Shown here piece after piece: positions 1 to 5,994 of a stretch of 12,646 nucleotides of DNA. Source of the DNA: Bordetella parapertussis. GTDB lineage: Bacteria > Pseudomonadota > Gammaproteobacteria > Burkholderiales > Burkholderiaceae_C. The stretch lies in the NCBI GenBank assembly GCA_945875935.1, contig CAMCNE010000066.1:1-12646 (forward strand), in the 5' to 3' direction. The translations under genes were made by a program, and so were the position numbers. The notes under the pieces were generated by a model that saw only the letters and a program-made list of their open reading frames with translations, ran no database searches and was not told where the DNA came from. Numbering within the stretch: position 1 is the first letter of the stretch; the number at the start of each line of letters is the position of its first letter.

Positions 1-924
1 CGCGAGCAGTTGCAGATCTTCATCGGCGCGGCGCGCATGCGCAGCGAGGCCATGGACCACGTGCTGCTGTTCGGCCCGCCGGGTCTGGGCAAGACCACGC
101 TGTCGCACATCATCGCCAACGAGCTCGGCGTCAACCTGCGCCAGACCTCGGGCCCGGTGCTCGAAAAGCCGAAAGACCTGGCGGCCATCCTGACCAATCT
201 CGAGCGCAACGACGTGCTCTTCATCGACGAGATCCACAGGCTGAGCCCGGTGGTCGAAGAGATCTTGTACCCCGCGCTCGAGGACTATCAGATCGACATC
301 ATGATCGGCGAAGGCCCGGCGGCACGCTCGATCAAGCTCGATTTGCAGCCCTTCACGCTGGTGGGCGCCACCACCCGCGCGGGCATGCTGACCAATCCCT
401 TGCGCGACCGTTTCGGCATCGTGGCGCGGCTCGAGTTCTACACGCCTGACGAGCTCGCGCGCATCGTCAACCGCTCGGCCGGATTGCTCAAGGTGCCCAC
501 CGATGCCGAAGGCGCTTTCGAGATCGCACGCCGCTCGCGCGGTACGCCGCGCATTGCCAACCGGCTGCTGCGCCGGGTGCGCGACTACGCCGACGTCAAG
601 GGCGACGGTTGCATCACCAAGCCGCTGGCCGATCTGGCGCTGGCCATGCTCGACGTCGATCCTCACGGCCTCGACGTGATGGACCGCAAGCTGCTCGAAG
701 CGGTGATCCACCGATTCGATGGCGGGCCGGTCGGCCTCGACAACGTGGCCGCGGCCATCGGCGAAGAGCGCGACACCATCGAAGACGTGATCGAGCCTTA
801 CCTCATTCAGCAGGGTTACCTGCAGCGCACGCCGCGCGGGCGGATCGCCACGCTGGCGGCCTACCGACACCTGGGTGTGACGCCACCAAAAGGCGCCGTG
901 GGCGCCGACCTGTTCGGCGAGTGA
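1..924 (+). CDS. ruvB: RuvB, Holliday junction branch-migration helicase (5' end cut off by window)
   Basis: ATPase motor of the RuvABC resolvasome. Hexameric RuvB rings pump DNA through RuvA-bound Holliday junctions during recombinational repair. The frame is open from base 1, so the true start lies outside; 307 residues are visible and roughly the first 40 or so are missing. Visible motifs, numbered from the first in-window codon: Walker A GPPGLGKT at about 25-32, Walker B FIDEIH at 74-79, sensor 1 GATTR at 122-126, then the PLRDRFG segment carrying the arginine-finger region at about 133-139. The C-terminal winged-helix part (RFDGGPVGLDN, then QQGYLQRTPRGR) is complete, and the stop is at 922-924. 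It is convergent with the histidine-phosphatase gene, whose stop is 20 bases away; I see no clear terminator in that gap, only a weak GC-rich stem. Identification is near certain; intactness of the N terminus cannot be judged. Confidence 0.97.
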   Translation, partial: REQLQIFIGAARMRSEAMDHVLLFGPPGLGKTTLSHIIANELGVNLRQTSGPVLEKPKDLAAILTNLERNDVLFIDEIHRLSPVVEEILYPALEDYQIDIMIGEGPAARSIKLDLQPFTLVGATTRAGMLTNPLRDRFGIVARLEFYTPDELARIVNRSAGLLKVPTDAEGAFEIARRSRGTPRIANRLLRRVRDYADVKGDGCITKPLADLALAMLDVDPHGLDVMDRKLLEAVIHRFDGGPVGLDNVAAAIGEERDTIEDVIEPYLIQQGYLQRTPRGRIATLAAYRHLGVTPPKGAVGADLFGE

Positions 925-944
925 GCCGGCGGCCGGCAGCGGCC

Positions 945-1619
945 TCAGATGCCGGGTGAGATCTTGCCGTCTGACGATTCGTCGAGCGCAGCCTCGTCGA
1001 GGTGCCGCGTGTCACTCCAGCCCACCAGCGTGAACCCCTCGGGGCTGTAGAGCAGCCGGTTGATGCTGGCATTGCCCAGCGCCCAGGTGCGCGGGGCTTG
1101 CAGGTCGATGCGGGTGGCCGCGCGGTACAGGCAGTCCATCACCCCGCCATGGGCGACGATGGCAATCGTCTGGCCGGCGTGAGCTGCGGCCCAACGCGAC
1201 ACCGCGCCGATGCAACGCGCGTGAAAGTCACGCAGCGACTCGCCGCCTGCGGGCGCGAAATCAGGATCGCGCTCGCGCCACAGGCGCGCCGCCTGGGGCC
1301 AGTGGGCCTCGATGTCAGCATGGGTCAGGGTCTCGAAGTCGCCAAACGCCCGCTCGCGCAAGCCGGGGTCGGCCAAGATGGGCGCGCCAATCACCTGAGA
1401 GATGGCCCGCGCGGTCTCGAAAGCGCGCTGCAGGTCGCTCGCGTAGATCGCATCAATGCCCTCGTCGCGCAGCGCGGCGGCCACGCATTGCGCCTGAGCC
1501 CGGCCGACGTCGTTGAGCGCGATGTCCTGGTGGCCCTGCATGCGCGAGACCGCATTCCACGCCGTCTCGCCGTGGCGCACGGCAACGATGCGGGTCGGCT
1601 CGCTCACCCCATCAGACAC
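945..1619 (-). CDS. Histidine phosphatase family protein (phosphoglycerate-mutase-like)
   Basis: A 224-residue cytoplasmic enzyme of the histidine phosphatase superfamily, branch 1. Seen: the RHGETAWN catalytic motif at 15-22 (phospho-acceptor His16), SDLQRAFETA at 61-70 with the phosphate-binding Arg65, a GLRERAFGDFE segment with acid Glu89, and the second catalytic His157 in VAHGGV. Length and motif spacing fit the GpmB/CobC/YhfR-type phosphatases rather than the larger true phosphoglycerate mutase GpmA. The substrate cannot be told from sequence. The start is taken as the GTG at 1619, giving an 8-base overlap with the DUF1840 stop and implying translational coupling; a second GTG at 1607 (protein beginning MSEPTRIVAVRHG) is a good alternative. 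A GAGG-containing stretch sits somewhat far upstream of the first GTG, so the start is uncertain by four codons. Confidence 0.9.
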   Translation of the reverse strand: MSDGVSEPTRIVAVRHGETAWNAVSRMQGHQDIALNDVGRAQAQCVAAALRDEGIDAIYASDLQRAFETARAISQVIGAPILADPGLRERAFGDFETLTHADIEAHWPQAARLWRERDPDFAPAGGESLRDFHARCIGAVSRWAAAHAGQTIAIVAHGGVMDCLYRAATRIDLQAPRTWALGNASINRLLYSPEGFTLVGWSDTRHLDEAALDESSDGKISPGI

Positions 1620-1932
1620 CCCAGACCACCACCTCGCCGGCCGCGTGGCAGCGCCTGAACATCTCGATCATGGGCCAGGCACGCTGACGCAGGCTGATGC
1701 CGGTGGCAGCCGCCAGCGCTCGGCCTTCGGCCTGGGCTTCCTGTTCGGCCTGCTCGCGTGCGGCCTCTTGCGCAACGACCGCCTGCTCAAGTGCAGCGAT
1801 CGCCGCAGGCATGTCGGCGACTTCGACGATGCCCGCAGCGGCGGGCTCCTTGCCGATCACGCGCAGCAGGTGATCACCCGTGGCGGCGAGCATGATGAGA
1901 TCGCCGGTGACTTTCGACTTGAACTTGTACAT
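1612..1932 (-). CDS. DUF1840 domain protein
   Basis: A 106-residue protein I recognise as DUF1840 from its opening MYKFKSKVTGDLIMLAATGD, the GKEPAAAGIVEVADMPAAI segment and the C-terminal arginine-containing stretch with MIEMFRRC. The function of the family is unknown. The middle (about 43-72) is Ala/Glu/Gln-rich and predicted helical, perhaps a short coiled coil. There is no signal peptide or membrane segment. It begins with ATG at 1932 behind a weak G-rich stretch, and its stop lies inside the start region of the histidine-phosphatase gene (8-base overlap), so the two are probably co-transcribed. A 72-base gap separates it from the cyclic-di-GMP gene upstream; a CACAAT hexamer there (plus-strand 1972-1977) is a possible but weak -10 element. 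Confidence 0.85.
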   Translation of the reverse strand: MYKFKSKVTGDLIMLAATGDHLLRVIGKEPAAAGIVEVADMPAAIAALEQAVVAQEAAREQAEQEAQAEGRALAAATGISLRQRAWPMIEMFRRCHAAGEVVVWGV

Positions 1933-2004
1933 GGTGCCCGCCCTTCGAACCAGTTCTGGAAGCTGGACTGGATTGTGCGCCGCAGCACGGCGACGCAGGC
2001 GCGA

Positions 2005-4227
2005 TCAGGCCTCGGGCTTGGCCTTGGCGCGGGCGGGCGCGCTGGCGGTCGGCTTAGCCGCCGGTCGGGCGGCGTCCATCATCGATTCGAACGACACCAC
2101 GTCGAGTGCCGGCGACTTGATGAAGCCCTGGAACTGCTGGCAGCCCAACTGCTTCATGAACTGCAACTGGGCTTCGGTTTCCACGCCTTCGGCGATCAGT
2201 TCCAGGCGCAAGGCCCGCGCCATGTTGGCGATGGCACGCACGATGCCGGCATCGCTCTCGTCGCCAGGCAGGCCTTTAACGAAGCTGCGGTCGATCTTGA
2301 GCCGACCGATCGGGAAGCGTTTCAGATAGGCCAGGCTCGAGTAGCCGGTGCCAAAGTCATCGATCGCCAGCTTGACGCCCAGTTCGGACAGGCCCTGAAG
2401 GCGCTGCATGGCTTCTTGCGCGTCCTGGATCAGGATGGATTCGGTGAGCTCGAGCTCGATGCACTGCGGCTCGAGCGCGAATTCGGCCAGCGCCGTCGCC
2501 ACGCTTTGCACGAAGTCGGGCTGCTGGAACTGCAGCGCAGACACATTGACCGAGATCAGCAGCCGGTAGCCCTTGTCGCGCCACAGCGCGGCTTGCTGCA
2601 CCGCCTGACGCAGCACCCAGGCGCCCAGCGCCACGATGAATCCGCTGCGCTCAGCCACCGGGATGAGTTCGGCCGGCGTCACCTCGCCGAGTTCGGGGTC
2701 ACGCCAGCGCACCAGCGCCTCGGCACCCACGATCTCGCCGCTGTAGACATCGACCTGCGGCTGGTAATGCAGCCTGAACCGGCCCGCCACCAGCGCCTGG
2801 CGCATGGCGTGATCGAGCTTCATGCGGTTGCGCAACTTCGAGGCCGATGCATCGCGTGCCTGATGGAAACGAAACGCGTTGCCACCTTGCTCCTTGGCTT
2901 CGTGCATGGCGTCGTCGCACGCTTGCAGCAGTTCGTCGGCCGAGTTGCCGTCGCCGGGATACAGGGCCATGCCCACGCTGCAGGTCACGGTGAAGCTGAG
3001 CTCTTCGAGCATGAATGAGCGTTGCATCACCTCGAACAGCCTTTGCACGCTTCGCTCGGCACCGGCGACATCGGCGTGGTGCACCAGCATCACGAACTCA
3101 TCAGCGCCCAAGCGGCACACGGTGTCGACCTGACGCAGTGTGCTCAGCAAACGCTCGGCCACGTCGCTCAGCACGCGATCTCCCAGGCCGCGGCCCAGCG
3201 TGTCGTTGATGTGCTTGAAGCGGTCGAGGTTGAGAAACAGCAGCGCAAAAGGCATGCCGTCGCGCTGCGACAGCGCCAGCGCATGCTCGATGCGGCCGAG
3301 CATGGCGCGGCGATTGGGCAAGCCGGTCAGCGCGTCGGTGTGCGACAGCAAATCGATGCGCCGGTCGGCCTCGATGCGCTCGCTGATGTCGCGAAACGAA
3401 TAGACGCGGCCGATGGTCTGCCCGCGGCTGAGCTGCGGCCGGCTGACCCGCTCGAGCACGCGGCCACCGGAGATGCTGATCACATCGGTCGACGAGGCCT
3501 GCGCAGACGTCTCGACGGCGCTCAGCCTGCGCGAATACAACGCGGGTTCGCTCACGCGTTGCAGCATCCACTTCTGCACCAAGCTGCCATCGGGCTGGGC
3601 CAGCAGGCTTTCGGGCACATCCCACAGTTCGGCGAACCGGCGGTTGAAATTGCGCACGCGGCCCGTCAGGTCGGTGACCAAGATTCCGTCGTGGGTGGAT
3701 TCGAGCGTGGCGGTGAGCTGCGATACCTGATCGGCGAGCGCGGTCTCGGCTTGCAGCTCCGCGCTGCGGTCGTGCATCACGATCATGAACACCGATTTTT
3801 CGCCCGTCAGCCTGAGGTGGGTGATGCGCCGGCGCACGGCCACCAGGGCACCGTCGGAGCGACGCAGCCAGGTTTGCGAGTCCAGACCCTCGCGCACGCC
3901 CAGCGCGGCTTGCTGCCAGAACGCCAGATCCTCAGGCGTTGCCGCCAGATCGATCACCGGCTGCCCGCGCAGCGTCAGCACGTCAACGCCCAGCAAGGCG
4001 GCCGCCGGCGCGTTCACGGCCATCACGCTCAGGCTGGCGGCATCGACCAGCACCACCGCATTGAGCAGACCCTCGATCAGCGAGCGCAGCGGCGCCAGCG
4101 CAGCGTCTTGTGCCCGCTCGCGCGCCACCGGCTCCAGCGGTGCGGCCAGGCCGGCCCTTGGCAAAGCCATCGAGGCCGCCAAGGCGGGTGCGGGCGTCGC
4201 CGCAGGCGGCACGCGCAGCACCCTCAC
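2005..4227 (-). CDS. PAS-PAS-GGDEF-EAL protein, predicted cyclic-di-GMP phosphodiesterase with degenerate GGDEF domain
   Basis: A 740-residue soluble signalling protein. Approximate order: N-terminal Ala/Pro-rich leader (1-40), PAS-like (45-160), second PAS (165-285), GGDEF (288-458), EAL (465-715), Ala/Pro/Lys-rich tail (720-740). In the EAL half the expected catalytic residues are visible: E503 in EAL, N561 in NVS, E593 in ELELTES, D623/D624 in DDFGTGYSSL, K644 in LKID, E680 in EGVE, Q700 in QG. In the GGDEF half the signature is GADEF (374-378), and the metal-binding Asp of the usual DxDxFK motif is Asn333 (NLDRFK). An RxxD inhibitory-site motif is kept at 365-368, five residues before GADEF. 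I infer hydrolysis of cyclic-di-GMP to pGpG, with the GGDEF domain as a binding or regulatory module. It starts at a GTG overlapping the HD-GYP stop by four bases (GTGA), with GAGG eight bases upstream, so translation is coupled. Confidence 0.92.
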   Translation of the reverse strand: MRVLRVPPAATPAPALAASMALPRAGLAAPLEPVARERAQDAALAPLRSLIEGLLNAVVLVDAASLSVMAVNAPAAALLGVDVLTLRGQPVIDLAATPEDLAFWQQAALGVREGLDSQTWLRRSDGALVAVRRRITHLRLTGEKSVFMIVMHDRSAELQAETALADQVSQLTATLESTHDGILVTDLTGRVRNFNRRFAELWDVPESLLAQPDGSLVQKWMLQRVSEPALYSRRLSAVETSAQASSTDVISISGGRVLERVSRPQLSRGQTIGRVYSFRDISERIEADRRIDLLSHTDALTGLPNRRAMLGRIEHALALSQRDGMPFALLFLNLDRFKHINDTLGRGLGDRVLSDVAERLLSTLRQVDTVCRLGADEFVMLVHHADVAGAERSVQRLFEVMQRSFMLEELSFTVTCSVGMALYPGDGNSADELLQACDDAMHEAKEQGGNAFRFHQARDASASKLRNRMKLDHAMRQALVAGRFRLHYQPQVDVYSGEIVGAEALVRWRDPELGEVTPAELIPVAERSGFIVALGAWVLRQAVQQAALWRDKGYRLLISVNVSALQFQQPDFVQSVATALAEFALEPQCIELELTESILIQDAQEAMQRLQGLSELGVKLAIDDFGTGYSSLAYLKRFPIGRLKIDRSFVKGLPGDESDAGIVRAIANMARALRLELIAEGVETEAQLQFMKQLGCQQFQGFIKSPALDVVSFESMMDAARPAAKPTASAPARAKAKPEA

Positions 4228-5480
4228 TTGATGTTCCTCAACTCGCCTGTGGGCTCAAAGAAATAGTTCATTCGCGGCTGCAGCTCCAGATAGGCGAGCA
4301 CGCTGTCGGGCAAGGCCGAGGGCTTGAGACTGCGCCGAATGCCAAGGCCTGGTACCGTCTCCAGATCCAGCACGCCGGCCACGTCACGCGGCACCTTCGG
4401 GTCATGCACGATCACCCGCGGACGCAAGGTGCGCGAGGAATTGACGCCCACCACCAGCGCGTAGCGGTCGTCGGTGAGTTGCACCACCGAGCCGGCCGGA
4501 TAGACGCCCATCATCTTGATGAAGGCGCCGAGGATGGCGGTATCGAACTGCTTGTGGTTCTGGGTGAAGAGATGCGCCACCGCCTCGTGCGGCGTGATCG
4601 ACTGGGCCACGTTGGTCGGGTTGCACAGGTTGTCGTAGGTGTTGACCAGCGCCACGATGCGCGCAAGCATGTGCGTGCGCTCGGTGGTCAGACCCAGCGG
4701 AAAGCCGCGACCGTCGCTGCACTCATGGTGCTGGGCGATGATGGTCGAGGCTCCATCGCTCAAGCCCAGGCGTTGAGCATGAACGCTGCCGCTGGCCACA
4801 TGGCTTTCATACAGGCTGATCTCAGCCATGTTGAAGTGATCTTCACGATGGCGATAGCGATCCGGCAATTCAGACTTGCCAACGTCGTGCAGCAGCGCGC
4901 CCAGCCCCAAGTCGAGCATGTCGGACTCGCACAGCGCGAAATAGCGGCCCATCAAAAGAGACAGCACGCTCACATTGACGGCATGGTTGCTGACACGGTC
5001 GCCAGCGGTCTGACCGAGCAGCTGGATGCACATGTCATCGGCACCCATCATCTTGTCGACCAGGCCTCGGGTCAGGCCCTCGGCGATGAGTCGCGCTTCG
5101 GCGGGTTGAGCCGCCACATGGTCAAAGACCCGCCTGGACGCCTTGGCCGCCTCGCTGAACTGGCGCTCGCCGCCGTTCAATGACTGCGGGGGTGCGGCCT
5201 TGACTTCGAGGCGCTGACGGCGATCGGCAGCCGACCCCCGACGATCCACGGTGACGTCTGGCGGCAGGGGCTTGTCCGCCGCTGGCACCGGCGTGTCGGA
5301 TGGCGTCCAGCGCACCCTTTGAAGCCCCAGCGAGCGCAGCGTGGCGATCTGGTCGAGGCTGGAGATCTTGAAGCTCGAACGCGGAAACGGGTGCGACATC
5401 CATCCACCGTCCAGGTGGATGAGCATGCCCACGTTGAGCGCGGAGACCTCGATGGTTTCTTGGGTGTTGGCTGGATTCAT
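4224..5480 (-). CDS. DUF3391/HD-GYP protein, predicted cyclic-di-GMP phosphodiesterase
   Basis: A 418-residue protein with a DUF3391-like N terminus (about 8-100) and an HD-GYP domain (about 130-330), then a C-terminal beta-rich extension. Seen: H166 in NHAVNVSVL, H198-D199 and K202 in LLHDVGK, H227, H251-H252-E253 followed by DGRGFP at 256-261 (the GYP signature reads GFP), and VNTYDNL at 279-285 where classical members have ADVYDAL. HD-GYP enzymes are metal-dependent hydrolases that convert cyclic-di-GMP to GMP or pGpG. The start is ATG 5480; no good Shine-Dalgarno is visible, and a GC-rich hairpin (5490-5510) lies just upstream. It is the first gene of a pair with the GGDEF-EAL gene, 111 bases downstream of cusF, and may have its own FliA-type promoter. 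Activity is likely but not certain given the variant residues. Confidence 0.92.
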   Translation of the reverse strand: MNPANTQETIEVSALNVGMLIHLDGGWMSHPFPRSSFKISSLDQIATLRSLGLQRVRWTPSDTPVPAADKPLPPDVTVDRRGSAADRRQRLEVKAAPPQSLNGGERQFSEAAKASRRVFDHVAAQPAEARLIAEGLTRGLVDKMMGADDMCIQLLGQTAGDRVSNHAVNVSVLSLLMGRYFALCESDMLDLGLGALLHDVGKSELPDRYRHREDHFNMAEISLYESHVASGSVHAQRLGLSDGASTIIAQHHECSDGRGFPLGLTTERTHMLARIVALVNTYDNLCNPTNVAQSITPHEAVAHLFTQNHKQFDTAILGAFIKMMGVYPAGSVVQLTDDRYALVVGVNSSRTLRPRVIVHDPKVPRDVAGVLDLETVPGLGIRRSLKPSALPDSVLAYLELQPRMNYFFEPTGELRNIK

Positions 5481-5489
5481 GGGGAACCG

Positions 5490-5510
5490 CGCGGCAAAAC
5501 TGTCGCCGCG
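5490..5510 (-). promoter_or_regulatory. Hairpin in the leader of the HD-GYP gene
   Basis: Perfect 6-base arms CGCGGC (5490-5495) and GCCGCG (5505-5510) flank a 9-base loop. The 3' side of the stem on the transcript ends ten bases before the ATG at 5480, where a ribosome-binding site would sit, and no clear Shine-Dalgarno is present. It could damp initiation. In DNA this GC-rich, short stems occur often by chance, so the role is only inferred. Confidence 0.3.
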
Positions 5511-5518
5511 TGTTCCTG

Positions 5519-5545
5519 TTTTCGGCAGCAGATCGCACCACTTGA
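5519..5545 (-). promoter_or_regulatory. Candidate FliA (sigma-28) promoter for the HD-GYP/GGDEF-EAL operon
   Basis: On the minus strand the sequence reads TCAAGTGG (5545-5538), exactly 11 bases, then GCCGAAAA (5526-5519). The sigma-28 consensus is about TAAAGTTT-N11-GCCGATAA. The -10 part matches at 7 of 8 positions and the -35 part at 5 of 8, with exact spacing. Initiation would fall near 5512, giving a leader of roughly 30 bases before ATG 5480. No good sigma-70 hexamers are visible in the same gap. Matched by eye only. Confidence 0.4.
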
Positions 5546-5591
5546 GCGCGGCGCGCGAATCGCGCAGCCGGCTTCGAGGTGCGCCGCCCGG

Positions 5592-5933
5592 TCAGCGCAC
5601 CGGCTGGATGTCGGTCACCACCATTTTTCCGCCATCAGCCACGACCATGAACCTGATCTTGTCGCCGGGCTTGAGGTTGGTCAGCAGGCCCTTGTCCTTG
5701 ACGGAAAACACCATGGTCATGGCGTGCATGTCCATGTGCTTGATGTCAGCGTGCTTGATGGTGATCTTGCCGGCCTCGAGGTCGACCTTGCGCACCTCGC
5801 CGTCGGTCATGGAGGGCGTTTGCACCATGCCCATCTTGCTGTGGTCCATCATGGACTGGGCGAAGCTGGGCATGGACATGGCCGCAGCCAGAGTCACCGC
5901 AGAAATGGCGAGCGTCTTCTTGATCGTGTTCAT
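5592..5933 (-). CDS. cusF: CusF-like periplasmic copper/silver-binding protein
   Basis: A 113-residue protein with a Sec signal peptide (MNTIKK, hydrophobic core, probable cleavage after SFAQ near residue 26), then a Met/His-rich linker (MMDHSKMGM) and a small beta-barrel CusF domain (about 46-112). CusF carries Cu(I)/Ag(I) in the periplasm and hands it to CusB. Compared with E. coli CusF ligands H36, W44, M47 and M49, this protein has H61, M69, M72 and M74: the aromatic cap is replaced by Met. Extra H66, M67 and H70 lie in the same loop. The ATG at 5933 is chosen over an ATG 24 bases upstream because GAGG lies five bases before it (5939-5942) and the signal peptide then starts properly. It follows cusA by 61 bases and is likely in the same operon, at the distal end rather than second as in E. 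coli cusCFBA. Confidence 0.88.
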   Translation of the reverse strand: MNTIKKTLAISAVTLAAAMSMPSFAQSMMDHSKMGMVQTPSMTDGEVRKVDLEAGKITIKHADIKHMDMHAMTMVFSVKDKGLLTNLKPGDKIRFMVVADGGKMVVTDIQPVR

Positions 5934-5994
5934 AGCGTCCTCAAGGGCAAGGGTCAAAAGGCAGAGTACCGGGTTCAGGGTGCTGGTTTAAAGA

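Noticed and set aside
1950..1971. CCAGT...ACTGG inverted repeat upstream of the DUF1840 gene as an operator
   Set aside because: Arms of five bases around a loop of 12 are expected by chance; nothing else supports it.
1513..4266. Long plus-strand frames (1513-3018 and 3022-4266) opposite the histidine-phosphatase, DUF1840 and GGDEF-EAL genes
   Set aside because: They run across several real minus-strand genes, have low-complexity composition and no motifs. High GC lowers the frequency of stop codons in this antisense frame.
5551..5565. GCGCG-aat-CGCGC stem after cusF as a terminator
   Set aside because: The arms are only five bases and no T run follows on the minus strand.
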